From: Pseudarthrobacter sp.
GTDB taxonomy: Bacteria > Actinomycetota > Actinomycetes > Actinomycetales > Micrococcaceae
Length of the DNA: 64,000 nucleotides
NCBI GenBank assembly: GCA_031178005.1
Contig: JAPSJV010000013.1
Coordinates: 1-64,000, forward strand
Direction: 5' to 3'
Position numbers and translations under genes: made by a program. Position 1 is the first letter of the stretch. Every line of letters starts with the position of its first letter. Positions 43,627-52,416 of the stretch are shown one piece after another. The notes below the pieces were generated by a model. The model was not told where the DNA came from, did not search any database, and saw only the letters and a list, made by a program, of their open reading frames with translations.

Positions 43627-44870
43627 CAGCGGGCGTCCTCGCTTGCTTCGTCAGCTGCTTCTTCGGCAAACCCGGCGCTGTACTGCTCGAACCAGGCCAG
43701 TTCCTCGGCCACCAGCGGATGGGCTTCTGCATAGACATTGGCGAAGCTCTGGCGGATGTCCGGGGACTTGAGATCGTAGGCGGTGCGGCGGACGTAGGCA
43801 GCCAGTTCGGCGCCGTCGTCCTTGACCTTCTCGAAAAACGCGTCGTCCGCGTAGCCCTCGGTGCGCAGGTGCTTTTCCAGCCGGTCCAGCGGATCCTTGG
43901 CCCGCCACACGGCTTCCTCCGCCAGTTCGCGGTACTTGGTGGGGTCATCTGCCGTGGTGTGGGCACCCACCCGGTAGGTGAAAGCCTCGATCAGCACTGG
44001 GCCCTTTCCGCTGCGGGCGTGCTCCAGGGCCCATTCGGTGACCGCATGGACGGCGATGACGTCGTTGCCGTCCACCCGGATTCCCGGAAAGCCGTAGCCC
44101 TTGGCACGGTTGGCCAGCGGCACCCGCGTCTGCACGGTGCTGGGCACGGAAATGGCCCAGTGGTTGTTCTGGCAGAAGAACACCACGGGAGCGTTGTAGG
44201 ACGCGGCGAAGACCATCGATTCGTGAACGTCGCCCTCGGAACTGGCCCCGTCACCGAAGTAGGCCATAACAGCGGCCCGCTCCCCTGCGTCCCCTGCTGC
44301 GTCGGCCCCGGATCCCACGGCGTCTGCCAGCTGCTGGTCACGCTGGATGCCCATGGCGTACCCGACGGCGTGCAGCGTCTGGGCAGCCAACACCAGGGTG
44401 TAGAGGTGGAAGTTGGTTTCCTTGGGGTCCCAGCCGCCGTTGGACACACCGCGGAACTGGCGAAGCAGCTCGGCGAGATCCACGTTGCGGGTCAGGGCCA
44501 CACCGTGTTCGCGGTACGTCGGGAAAATGTAGTCCTGGGGCTGCGTGGCACGGCCTGACCCGATCTGTGCGGCTTCCTGGCCCGTCAGCGGCACCCACAG
44601 GGCAAGCTGGCCCTGGCGCTGCAGTGCGGTTGCTTCCTGGTCAAAGCGGCGGATGGCTGCCATATCGGCGTAGAAGCCGCGGAGCTTCTCCGGGTCGAGG
44701 CGCTTGGCATAGCTCGAATAGACCTCGTCCTCGCCGAGCTTGCCGTCGACGTCCAACAGCTGGACCATTTCCACTCCAGGCCCGCCAAGGACGGTCTCGG
44801 CACTGGCTTCACGCTGCTCATCGACTTCGGTTCCATCGAACTCGGTGGAGGGCAAATGTGTGGCGCCCAT
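43626..44870 (-). CDS. 2-oxoacid dehydrogenase E1 alpha subunit
   Basis: A 414-residue E1 alpha of the two-subunit type. The thiamine diphosphate site is AYFGDGASSEGDVHESM through FFCQNNHWAISVP. The N-terminal 50 residues are a loose acidic leader; RRFDQEATALQRQGQLALWV marks the core start. Heterotetrameric E1 with this sequence favours a branched-chain (Bkd) complex over pyruvate dehydrogenase. GGAGACGGT precedes the ATG. It heads the operon and has a complex dyad upstream. Confidence 0.93.
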   Translation of the reverse strand: MGATHLPSTEFDGTEVDEQREASAETVLGGPGVEMVQLLDVDGKLGEDEVYSSYAKRLDPEKLRGFYADMAAIRRFDQEATALQRQGQLALWVPLTGQEAAQIGSGRATQPQDYIFPTYREHGVALTRNVDLAELLRQFRGVSNGGWDPKETNFHLYTLVLAAQTLHAVGYAMGIQRDQQLADAVGSGADAAGDAGERAAVMAYFGDGASSEGDVHESMVFAASYNAPVVFFCQNNHWAISVPSTVQTRVPLANRAKGYGFPGIRVDGNDVIAVHAVTEWALEHARSGKGPVLIEAFTYRVGAHTTADDPTKYRELAEEAVWRAKDPLDRLEKHLRTEGYADDAFFEKVKDDGAELAAYVRRTAYDLKSPDIRQSFANVYAEAHPLVAEELAWFEQYSAGFAEEAADEASEDAR

Positions 44871-44888
44871 ACCGTCTCCTTGCTTGCC

Positions 44889-44900
44889 GCATCCGGATGC
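44889..44900. promoter_or_regulatory. Palindrome upstream of the E1 alpha gene
   Basis: GCATCCGGATGC is a perfect 12-bp palindrome 18 bp before the E1 alpha start, in the leader of the dehydrogenase operon. It could be an operator or a leader hairpin; no factor can be named. Confidence 0.4.
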
Positions 44901-44915
44901 GTTGCAATCGCTGGG

Positions 44916-44957
44916 ATATATGCCTCAATCGGAATGCATTCCTGGTTGGGCATATAT
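44916..44957. promoter_or_regulatory. Nested dyad, candidate operator of the dehydrogenase operon
   Basis: Two dyads share one centre at 44936.5. The inner one is GGAATGCATTCC (44931-44942). The outer arms are ATATATGCC (44916-44924) and GGCATATAT (44949-44957). Such a 42-bp symmetric site upstream of the operon is what a dimer-of-dimers regulator, for example Lrp/BkdR-type, would use. Binding is inferred. Confidence 0.65.
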
Positions 44958-45017
44958 TTTGGCTTACTGGCTCTTACTTTATCTTCAGTAAGGTCCCTGG
45001 AGGCTTAATGTTAAGCG

Positions 45018-46136
45018 CTAGGAACGTCGTGGCGCTTTTGTATAGTCCTCACACAACTGCAGGAACCTGCTGTTCGCTTCGGGTTCTCCGATACTCACGC
45101 GAACGCCTTCGTCCGCGAAAGCACGCACGGACAGTGCCATTTGCCCGGCCCGGGCGGCGAAATCCGCTGCGTTGGCTCCGAGGTCCAGCCAGACGAAGTT
45201 CCCTTGGGCATCCGGAATCTGCCAGCCCAGTTCCCGAAGACCACCCACCACCCTTGCGCGCTCGTCCACCAGGGTTTGTACCCTTTCTACAATCCGGCCG
45301 TAGTTCTCCAGCGACACAACAGCGGCCTCTTCGGCGATCTGTGACACGGCGAACGGTGTTGCTGCCGCACGCAGATGGCGGGTGAGCCCGGGCTGGGCGA
45401 TGCTGTACCCAACGCGCAGGCCGGCCAGCCCGAACGCCTTGGAGAATGTCCGCAGCACCACCACATTGGGGTACTTGCGGTAAAGATCAAGTCCGTTAAG
45501 GGCGTCGGCCAGCCTGACAAACTCCAGATAGGCCTCGTCAATAACCACAACTACATCTGCCGGGACCTTTTGGATGAACCCTTCTGCTTCCGCCGCCGTC
45601 AGGGCCGGGCCCGTGGGGTTGTTGGGCGTGCAGAGAAGGACCACCCGGGTGCGTGGCGTGATGGCGGCGGCCATCCCTTCCAGGTCATGCCTGCCATCTG
45701 CAAGGACCGGGACGCGGATCCCGGCCGCGCCGCTGAGGCCAACACTGATGGGATAGGCCTCAAAGGAGCGCCAGGCGAAGATCACCTCGTCCTGTTCGCC
45801 GTCGTCGTTCTGTCCCGCGAAAGCGGCCAGCACCTGGCCCAGCGCGCCCAGGCTGCCGGCGCCGGTGACAATGTCGTCCGCGGGGACTTCCAGGAAGTCC
45901 GCGAGCGCGGTCCGCAGCCTGGTGCACAACGGATCCGGGTACCGGTTGAAGTCCGTCCGCGCGGCAATGGCCGCCGTGACCTCGGGCAGGGGCGGCAGCG
46001 GGTTCTCGTTGGAGGACAGTTTGAAGCTGCTGAGCCCCGGTACGGCAACAGGTGGTTTACCTGCGGCGTAGTGGGGAAGGCCGCCCACTACGGGCCGCGG
46101 CCGCACCCCCTCCGCCGGAGTGGAAGATGGCGTCAT
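45018..46136 (-). CDS. Histidinol-phosphate/aromatic aminotransferase (HisC-like)
   Basis: A 372-residue PLP aminotransferase, from ATG 46136. It has KLSSNENPLPPLPEV, NPTGPALTAAEAEGF, VIDEAYLEFVRLA, and the PLP lysine in TFSKAFGLAGLRVGY. The family covers HisC and the aromatic aminotransferase Pat; with no his genes nearby, and a branched-chain dehydrogenase operon adjacent on the same strand, an amino-acid-catabolic role (Pat-like) is more likely. The gene ends 148 bp upstream of the E1 alpha start. Confidence 0.85.
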   Translation of the reverse strand: MTPSSTPAEGVRPRPVVGGLPHYAAGKPPVAVPGLSSFKLSSNENPLPPLPEVTAAIAARTDFNRYPDPLCTRLRTALADFLEVPADDIVTGAGSLGALGQVLAAFAGQNDDGEQDEVIFAWRSFEAYPISVGLSGAAGIRVPVLADGRHDLEGMAAAITPRTRVVLLCTPNNPTGPALTAAEAEGFIQKVPADVVVVIDEAYLEFVRLADALNGLDLYRKYPNVVVLRTFSKAFGLAGLRVGYSIAQPGLTRHLRAAATPFAVSQIAEEAAVVSLENYGRIVERVQTLVDERARVVGGLRELGWQIPDAQGNFVWLDLGANAADFAARAGQMALSVRAFADEGVRVSIGEPEANSRFLQLCEDYTKAPRRS

Positions 46137-46210
46137 GCCACCCAGCCTACTGTCGGGGGTGCCTGGAGGGTATGGCCCCCATTCCAAGGACGGTATGGGA
46201 GCATGGGCGC

Positions 46211-46633
46211 ATGCGATCATTCTTCGTTCGGGTCCTGATCAACGGTCTTGCCCTTTGGGTGGCGAGTTGGCTGCTCCCAGGCATGGATATTTCCAGCGAG
46301 GCCACCAGCAGCGCCGTGGCCAACTCCGGTGTCTCGGAGGGCACCGAGGTCATCGGCATCATCCTGGCCTATCTCTTTATCGGCCTGATTTTCGGGGTGG
46401 TCAACGCCTTTGTAAAGCCGCTGGTCAGCCTGCTGTCCCTGCCCGTCACCATCCTGACACTCGGCTTGTTCACGGTGATCATCAATGCGGCCATGCTGTA
46501 CCTCACAGCGTGGCTCAGCAGCTACACGCCGGTGCACTTCACCATCGATTCCTTTTTCTGGACCGCCATTCTGGGCGCCATCATCATCTCGCTGATCTCG
46601 CTGGTCTCCGGGATCCTTCCGGGCAGGCGCTAA
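46211..46633 (+). CDS. Phage-holin-4-like membrane protein
   Basis: A 140-residue membrane protein, starting MRSFFVRVLINGLALWVASW. Four hydrophobic helices and the FVKPLVSLLSLPVTILTLGLF segment place it in the actinobacterial 'phage holin, superfamily IV' group (PF04020-type). Despite the name these are chromosomal proteins of unknown function. It ends 4 bp inside the convergent PH-domain gene. Confidence 0.8.
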   Translation: MRSFFVRVLINGLALWVASWLLPGMDISSEATSSAVANSGVSEGTEVIGIILAYLFIGLIFGVVNAFVKPLVSLLSLPVTILTLGLFTVIINAAMLYLTAWLSSYTPVHFTIDSFFWTAILGAIIISLISLVSGILPGRR

Positions 46634-47319
46634 CGCCCCGCTGCAGATGCTGCCTTGCGTGAACGATGGATCTCCTCGACCAGCTGCTCGGCAGGGACAT
46701 CGAAGGCGGTGATCGGCAGGGAGATGCCCTTCGCGCCCTTGCGCAGCACGATCTTCACGCCGGCGGGGTTCCGTTGTTGGATGACGGCGCTTCGTACCTC
46801 GCTGTAAGGGACCGTGATGCTGGTCCGGTAGCCCCGGTAGGTCAGGGACGCGGGGGCGAGTTCGAGGGTCCATCGATGCAGCCGGCCGGTAAACAGGCGG
46901 ACGAGGTCGGGAAGCGACGCCAGGGCACCGCCGATCACCACGAGCGAGAAGCCGGGCGACTCAAGGGCATTCCAGTCCGTCAGCGCCAGGCAGCCCCACA
47001 ACACCGCAACGGCCAGGAGCATTAGCCAGGCAACCAAGAGTCCGGCCACGGTAGGCATCGGGGCACGGAAGACACGGGTTCCTTCCGCAGTTACGTCCGG
47101 TTCACGGCGTCGCCGGGGGCGCACCAGCGTCGATACAGCCGCTCCCAGAAGAGAGGCGAAGGCAACAAGCAAGGCCCCGCCGGACCATGCCATGGCGCCG
47201 TCGGCGACGATGGCCATAACAAGGCCTGCCAGTGTACCGAGGACCAAAACTGCCAGAACGGTGGCTGCCCACCACCTGGGGATCAGCCGCTGCCGACTCA
47301 CCACAGTGTCACCGGGCAT
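46630..47319 (-). CDS. PH-domain membrane protein
   Basis: A 229-residue protein. Four membrane helices (about residues 15-60 and 95-150) precede a cytosolic bacterial PH-like domain (WTLELAPASLTYRGYRTSITVPYSEVRSA). A short basic stretch (RPRRRREPD) lies between the helix pairs. Function unknown; some relatives are envelope-stress proteins. Convergent and slightly overlapping with the holin-like gene. Confidence 0.7.
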   Translation of the reverse strand: MPGDTVVSRQRLIPRWWAATVLAVLVLGTLAGLVMAIVADGAMAWSGGALLVAFASLLGAAVSTLVRPRRRREPDVTAEGTRVFRAPMPTVAGLLVAWLMLLAVAVLWGCLALTDWNALESPGFSLVVIGGALASLPDLVRLFTGRLHRWTLELAPASLTYRGYRTSITVPYSEVRSAVIQQRNPAGVKIVLRKGAKGISLPITAFDVPAEQLVEEIHRSRKAASAAGR

Positions 47320-47456
47320 TTACCGGCTCCACATCGCCGCGTCCCCGAATCAGCATTCACCTGGCTCCCGTTCCCTGCCTGAACTCGATATCCCTGGCTC
47401 GACTGTACATTTTCAGGACCCTTCAGTCGCCTTCCACGGCCAGCGCGGTCACCGGA

Positions 47457-48860
47457 CTAACGCCCTTGCAAACCGGGTGACGGCCGCTTAGGCGTGGGTG
47501 GCGGTGGCTGCCGGGCGGGGTCAGGCTCCCTGGCAAGCCGCACTTTCGTTGCGGTGGCCAGTCCTCCCACCCCGACGACACCGCCCAGTATGCCCAGGGA
47601 CTCAGCAACCGACGGATCGGGGCTGCCGGGCAGTTCCCCCGCTCCGTCCCGGTAGTTTTCCAGCGAATGTCCCGGGCCAAGGCCGGAGTCCTCGCCCTCT
47701 GGAGTCTCGACGGGGTCAGTGAGCGTCACCGTCACACGGTTCCTGGCATCGGCACCCGGCATGCCATCACTGCCCGGGACCCAGTCCTGGCGATGCTCCA
47801 GGTGCAGGCTGCTGATTGACGGTGGAGCCTCGACCGCTCCAACCGGCGATCCTGCCGTCAGGACGTATTTCAGCGAGAACTCATCCAGGAATGCGTTGTT
47901 CCGGGCCAGGTTCATGGCATGGATGCCGCCCTGGCTGTAGCCGACGGCAACAACGTCGCTGCCCTTGGCGGCGCCGGCCTCGCGGAGCCCGTCCCTAATG
48001 GCCCGGACGGTGTCCGCGGAGCCATAGCCCAAGCCGTCCACAATTCCTGCTGCATCGAATGGGTCAGCGCCACCGGCATCGCCGCTCCGGGTGCCGGGAA
48101 TGATGACAATGTAGGCAGGTCCGCCCTTGCCCTCCACTTTGATCACCTCCACTACGGCCTGAGGCTCGCCCTCGAGTTGCCGGGCCCGCTCCAGCAGTCC
48201 GGCAGGCGTGGCGTCCAGGCTGATCTGTTCATACTCCCCGGCGCTGGCGGTTACGGGCCTGGGACGCAAAGTTGAACCGGGTGATTCCGCAATCAGCCGC
48301 ACCAGCCCACGGACATCAGCCAGGCTGCGGCCTGCCGCAACGTGCGCAGCAAGCATCAGGCCGGCCTCCTTCCCGGGCAGCCCCAGGAGCAGGAGGCTTA
48401 GGGCCACCGGAACCCTTCCTGCCAGGGATTCCATGGCATCCCGGCTGGGCGGCCACGTGAGCGGAATCCAGTCGCCCGGGCCCTCCCACAAAGGGCTGGA
48501 CGGCCCCACCACCGGCTGGATGGCAGCCACAGCCTCGTTGTAGACATAGTCGTCGTGGGCCGCCCGGATGCCGCCGCTGATATCTTCCAGGCCGCAACGG
48601 ATGGCTTCGATGCAGGAGAGCGCCTGCCGGGCGGCGATTACCGCGTCCGATCCTGTTGCCGGAGTATCCAGCTGGTACGCAAACAGGCTTCCCATGGCCC
48701 CGTGCAGCCTGGTTTCCGTCTCCCGCAGCTCCGCAACGACGGCGTCCAGGCCCTGTACGCCGGCCAGCAGTTCCTCAAGCTGGAACCTGATTCCACCCAC
48801 ACCACCCCGGATCTGCAGCTGCCCGACCTTCTCCGGTTCGAGTTCAGCTAAATCCACCAC
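47457..48860 (-). CDS. Alpha/beta hydrolase with helical N-terminal domain
   Basis: A 467-residue protein starting GTG at 48860, 13 bp inside the gene upstream. Residues 1-90 are helical (LQIRGGVGGIRFQLEELLAG), like WXG/LXG-associated domains. The rest is an alpha/beta hydrolase of the DUF1023 type: VVAVGYSQGGIHAMNLARN holds the serine, and LEHRQDWVPGSDGMP the later acid region. A membrane-like helix near the C-terminus (ILGGVVGVGGLATATKV) and a proline-rich tail follow. It could be a secreted or surface esterase delivered by a type VII-like route; this is inference from the gene pair. Confidence 0.7.
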   Translation of the reverse strand: MVDLAELEPEKVGQLQIRGGVGGIRFQLEELLAGVQGLDAVVAELRETETRLHGAMGSLFAYQLDTPATGSDAVIAARQALSCIEAIRCGLEDISGGIRAAHDDYVYNEAVAAIQPVVGPSSPLWEGPGDWIPLTWPPSRDAMESLAGRVPVALSLLLLGLPGKEAGLMLAAHVAAGRSLADVRGLVRLIAESPGSTLRPRPVTASAGEYEQISLDATPAGLLERARQLEGEPQAVVEVIKVEGKGGPAYIVIIPGTRSGDAGGADPFDAAGIVDGLGYGSADTVRAIRDGLREAGAAKGSDVVAVGYSQGGIHAMNLARNNAFLDEFSLKYVLTAGSPVGAVEAPPSISSLHLEHRQDWVPGSDGMPGADARNRVTVTLTDPVETPEGEDSGLGPGHSLENYRDGAGELPGSPDPSVAESLGILGGVVGVGGLATATKVRLAREPDPARQPPPPTPKRPSPGLQGR

Positions 48861-49213
48861 GGGACACCACCCCGGGACTCCTGTTCCGCCACCGCAGCCG
48901 CATGCCGGTTCACCGCCGCCTGCGCTGCCAGGATCTGCGGTCCTGCAAGCCACAGCGCATGGCTTTGCCGGGCAAGGCTGTCCCGACAGGCCCGGCCGGC
49001 GGGAGACTCCCAAGCCATTAACTGCACTTGGCGAAGCCTGGCGAGGATCCGCTCGCTGTCGTCGGCGCATTGGCCGATCCGGGCTGCGATCAGGCGCAGA
49101 TGATCGGCCCTGGGCTGCGCAGTGGTTGCCGCACCCCCTTGTGATCCTGCGCCAAATCGTGTTCCAAACCCATCAGCGCCTCCCGTACCACCTGCCGCCG
49201 GCCACCCATCCAC
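48848..49213 (-). CDS. WXG100-like helical protein
   Basis: A 121-residue protein with GTG start at 49213. A strong GGGGGAGG lies just upstream, which chooses this start over the longer frame. After a 35-residue Gly-rich leader, residues 38-115 are predicted as a helical hairpin (LRLIAARIGQCADDSERILA, then SPAGRACRDSLARQSHALWL), with the helix-turn between them. The size and hairpin resemble WXG100/ESX-type proteins, though the turn lacks the exact WxG; its AWESPAG fits the wider pattern. It overlaps the hydrolase gene by 13 bp. Confidence 0.6.
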   Translation of the reverse strand: MDGWPAAGGTGGADGFGTRFGAGSQGGAATTAQPRADHLRLIAARIGQCADDSERILARLRQVQLMAWESPAGRACRDSLARQSHALWLAGPQILAAQAAVNRHAAAVAEQESRGGVPWWI

Positions 49214-49421
49214 GTTTCCTCCCCCGCATCTGCTCTCCAACTCCCTTGCCCCTGCCGTAAGGACGCTACGCAGCAGGCAGCGGGTACGGGACCCAGGAGC
49301 AGTGCTATGTGGAAAAGGACCAGCCGAAAGTGGCAGCGGAGGGACCGGCATGGTTGTGGCGGGAAGGTCACACGCCCGGCAGCGCTTAAGCGGTGGCCGC
49401 TCTTCATGAAAGAATCGCCTC

Positions 49422-50864
49422 ATGCCTGAAACTGCCGCCACAGCTGATACCCGCACGCCTTCCGGACGCCTTGCCCTCGCGGCTTCCCCGGAACCGATCG
49501 CATTGGGACCCCTGGACGGCAGGTACCAGTCCGCCGTCGCACCGCTCGTAGATTACTTGTCTGAAGCCGCCCTCAACCGGGACCGCGTTGCCGTCGAGGT
49601 TGAGTGGCTCATCCACCTGACCAGCAACAACGTCCTCCCCGGCGCCGGTCCCCTGACTCCGGAACAGCAGGATCAGCTGCGCGCCGTCGTCACCGAATTT
49701 GATGCGGCGTCAGTCAGGGAACTGGCCGAGATCGAGGCCGTAACGGTGCACGACGTCAAGGCCGTCGAGTACTACATCGGGCGCCGCCTGCCAGCCATCG
49801 GCATTGAGAACCTGACCGCCATGGTGCACTTCGGCTGCACCTCCGAGGACATCAACAACCTCTCCTATGCGCTGGGCGTCAAGGGTGCTGTGGAGGACGT
49901 GTGGCTTCCCGCCGCCCGCGCCCTGGTGGCCCAGATCAGCAAGATGGCAGAGGACAACCGCGCCGTGCCCATGCTGTCCCGCACCCACGGACAACCCGCC
50001 ACGCCCACCACCCTGGGCAAGGAACTGGCAGTCATCGCCCACCGCCTGACCCGCCAGCTGGACCGGATCGCCAAGACCGAATACCTGGGCAAGATCAACG
50101 GCGCCACCGGCACGTACGCCGCGCACGTTGCCTCCGTTCCGGGAGCCGACTGGCAGCAGGTTTCCAAGTCCTTCGTCGAGACCCTGGGCCTCACCTGGAA
50201 CCCGCTCACCACCCAGATCGAAAGCCACGACTGGCAGGCAGAGCTTTACGCCGACGTCGCACGCTTCAACCGCATCCTGCACAACGTCTGCACGGACATC
50301 TGGAGCTACATCTCCATCGGCTACTTCGCGCAGATCCCCGTTGCAGGTGCCACCGGCTCGTCCACGATGCCGCACAAGGTCAACCCCATCCGCTTTGAGA
50401 ACGCCGAGGCCAACCTGGAGATCTCCAACGGCCTGCTGGACACTCTTGGCGCCACATTGGTCACCTCGCGCTGGCAGCGGGACCTCACGGACTCGTCCAG
50501 CCAGCGCAATATCGGGGTGGCGTTCGGCCACTCCCTGCTGGCCATCTCCAACGTGGCCAAGGGCCTGGACCGCCTGGACGTTGCCGAAGACGTCCTGGCA
50601 GCCGATCTGGACACCAACTGGGAAGTCCTGGGCGAGGCGATCCAGATGGTCATGCGCGCCGAGGCGATTGCCGGCGTCGAAGGCATGGAAAACCCGTACG
50701 AGCGCCTCAAGGACCTCACCCGCGGACAGCGCGTGGACGCAGCCCGCATGCAGGAGTTCGTGCAGAGCCTTGGCCTTTCCTCGGGAGCTGAAGCCCGCCT
50801 GCTCGCGCTGACCCCGGGCAGGTACACGGGCATCGCGGACCAGTTGGTGGACCACCTCAAGTAG
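49422..50864 (+). CDS. purB: Adenylosuccinate lyase
   Basis: A 480-residue enzyme of purine synthesis. It cleaves SAICAR to AICAR and adenylosuccinate to AMP. It begins with PLDGRYQSAVAPLVDYLSEAAL and carries the fumarase/aspartase signature SSTMPHKVNPIRFENAE and the SRTHGQPATPTTLGKEL motif. The long form with ALGPLDGRYQ is the E. coli-type PurB class. No other pur genes are adjacent. A T-tailed hairpin follows the stop. Confidence 0.96.
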   Translation: MPETAATADTRTPSGRLALAASPEPIALGPLDGRYQSAVAPLVDYLSEAALNRDRVAVEVEWLIHLTSNNVLPGAGPLTPEQQDQLRAVVTEFDAASVRELAEIEAVTVHDVKAVEYYIGRRLPAIGIENLTAMVHFGCTSEDINNLSYALGVKGAVEDVWLPAARALVAQISKMAEDNRAVPMLSRTHGQPATPTTLGKELAVIAHRLTRQLDRIAKTEYLGKINGATGTYAAHVASVPGADWQQVSKSFVETLGLTWNPLTTQIESHDWQAELYADVARFNRILHNVCTDIWSYISIGYFAQIPVAGATGSSTMPHKVNPIRFENAEANLEISNGLLDTLGATLVTSRWQRDLTDSSSQRNIGVAFGHSLLAISNVAKGLDRLDVAEDVLAADLDTNWEVLGEAIQMVMRAEAIAGVEGMENPYERLKDLTRGQRVDAARMQEFVQSLGLSSGAEARLLALTPGRYTGIADQLVDHLK

Positions 50865-50897
50865 GGTTCAACGCAGCAGAAGAACTGGCACGACGGC

Positions 50898-50931
50898 GGC
50901 GCCGGGCTCCTCGCGGGCCCGGCGCCTTTTT
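50898..50931 (+). terminator. purB terminator
   Basis: GGCGCCGGGC (50898-50907) pairs perfectly with GCCCGGCGCC (50917-50926) around a 9-nt loop, followed by TTTTT. A classic intrinsic terminator 33 bp after the purB stop. Confidence 0.93.
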
Positions 50932-51014
50932 GTTTCACTGGGCTCCTCCGGCAGGCATCCGGGTTGGCCCGGGACTGGAAGCTGATTGCAGCCGCGGCAT
51001 GCGAAACTGGAGCC

Positions 51015-51686
51015 ATGAGGCTGCTGCTGATCCGTCACGGACAAACTCCCGGCAATGTACTTGGCCAGCTGGACACTGCCCATCCGGGCCCGGGCTTGAC
51101 GGAACTGGGGCAACGCCAGGCCGAGGCCCTTCCCCGCTCGCTGGCGGGCGAAAACATCGGGGCCTTGTATGCGTCCACGTTGGTCCGCACGCAGGTAACC
51201 GCCGCTCCGCTGAGCAGGTCACTGGGGCTGGAGACACAGGTCCTTGATGGGCTGCACGAGATCGAGGCCGGAGCCCTGGAGAAGCTGACCGACCACGAAT
51301 CCCATGCCCGCTACCTGGGCACAGTCTTCTCCTGGACGGCCGGCGAGCTGGACAAACGGATGCCTGCCGGACCCAACGGCCACGAGTTTTTTGAGCGTTT
51401 CGACGCCGCCATCGCCGGGATTACCGGTAACGCCGCGGCCTCAGGGAGCAACGCCTCCGTCGCCGTCGTCAGCCATGGCGCCGCCATCCGCTGCTGGTCA
51501 GGCCTCCGGGCCCGCGACGTGGACCATGATTTTGCCGTCAAGCACGTCCTGCTGAACACGGGCGTGGTCATCCTGGAGGGCGATCCGGACGCCGGCTGGC
51601 AGCTGGTTCACTGGGACGGCAGCCCCATAGGCGGTTTGGCTTTTGCCGATCCCACTGCCAAGGATCCCACCGGCCGCGAGGGCTGA
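51015..51686 (+). CDS. Histidine phosphatase (phosphoglycerate mutase-like)
   Basis: A 223-residue phosphatase. It starts MRLLLIRHGQTPGNVLGQLD with the catalytic RHG; the second His is in VVSHGAAIRCW and the loop region reads STLVRTQVTAAPLS. GGAG precedes the ATG. The family acts on varied phosphate esters and the substrate cannot be fixed. The 3' end overlaps the convergent small Cys-containing gene by 79 bp. Confidence 0.88.
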   Translation: MRLLLIRHGQTPGNVLGQLDTAHPGPGLTELGQRQAEALPRSLAGENIGALYASTLVRTQVTAAPLSRSLGLETQVLDGLHEIEAGALEKLTDHESHARYLGTVFSWTAGELDKRMPAGPNGHEFFERFDAAIAGITGNAAASGSNASVAVVSHGAAIRCWSGLRARDVDHDFAVKHVLLNTGVVILEGDPDAGWQLVHWDGSPIGGLAFADPTAKDPTGREG

Positions 51687-51904
51687 GCGTCGAGCTGAAA
51701 GCCGCAGGCGCAGCGCCATACGGGCGGCAACGCGACCGGGACCTCCGGCCGCTCGAAGGTATAGCCCACAACCAGTTCGCTGCGCTTCCCGAGGGTGGGA
51801 TGGGCAAACTCCATGGGCATTCCGCAGTGGATCGGAGCACGGCGTGCGCGGTCCGCAATGACGAACCGGGAATCCGTGCTTGCTCGTTCAGTGACCGGGG
51901 TCAA
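51608..51904 (-). CDS. Small Cys-motif protein, possible zinc ribbon
   Basis: A 98-residue protein from TTG at 51904, where AGGAG lies 8 nt upstream. A GTG at 51913 would place its ribosome-binding site too close. Cysteines occur as HCGMP near residue 29 and WRCACGF near residue 70, arranged like a small zinc ribbon. I recognise no named family. Its last 79 bp lie opposite the histidine-phosphatase gene, and codon use there is normal in both frames. The gene stands alone and may encode a small DNA- or RNA-binding factor. Confidence 0.6.
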   Translation of the reverse strand: MTPVTERASTDSRFVIADRARRAPIHCGMPMEFAHPTLGKRSELVVGYTFERPEVPVALPPVWRCACGFQLDAQPSRPVGSLAVGSAKAKPPMGLPSQ

Positions 51905-52075
51905 CGCACACACTCCTTACGCTTTGGTGGATTGCTTCGATAGTAAGCATACATACTATCTACTCCGATGCGGCAAATTCTCTGGCCTCTTACGCGCCGG
52001 AAACGCCGCCGTAACCGCCACTGCCTAGGCTCTGAAGGCATCCCCCTTCGGTGAACCGAGCGAATCGAGGCAAGC

Positions 52076-52416
52076 GTGCAGACCAATCACCGGCTCAATA
52101 TCAGGGTGCTCCCCTGGTCCAACCCTGTTGGCGCTGACCTGCGGAAGGCCCAGCAGGCGGAACTGGACGCCCGCTTCGGTTCCGTCCGCCATGAAGCCGG
52201 GATCCCGCCGTCGGGCATTGATTGTGCGGTGTTCCCCAGGGAATCACTCGGATCAAGGCGGAGGCCGGCTCGGCCCAGCCCGACGGCCAGAATTTTTACG
52301 CCCACTCCGGTTTCGAGGAAATCCCCGGATTCGGCCCCTACGCGGACAACCCGCAGTCCCGTTGCTACGCCAAGACCATCAACTCGCACAGCGCGGCACA
52401 CACCGCCATGGCCTAA
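52076..52416 (+). pseudogene. GNAT acetyltransferase with core deleted
   Basis: The first 48 codons (from GTG 52076, QTNHRLNIRVLPWSNP to PPSGIDCAVF) read as the start of a small GNAT enzyme. Then the frame shifts near 52222 and resumes as TRIKAEAGSAQPDGQNFYAHS and FEEIPGFGPYADNP to the stop at 52416, the family's C-terminus. About 55-60 codons that would hold the acetyl-CoA loop are missing between the two parts. This is a deletion scar and the gene is surely inactive. It abuts the convergent FUSC gene. Confidence 0.8.

Noticed and set aside
42736..43734. 332-codon plus-strand open frame opposite the E1 beta gene
   Set aside because: Shadow frame; no start signal and no homology pattern.
46211..46633. 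Prophage holin
   Set aside because: The protein belongs to a chromosomal family named for holin similarity; no phage genes are adjacent.
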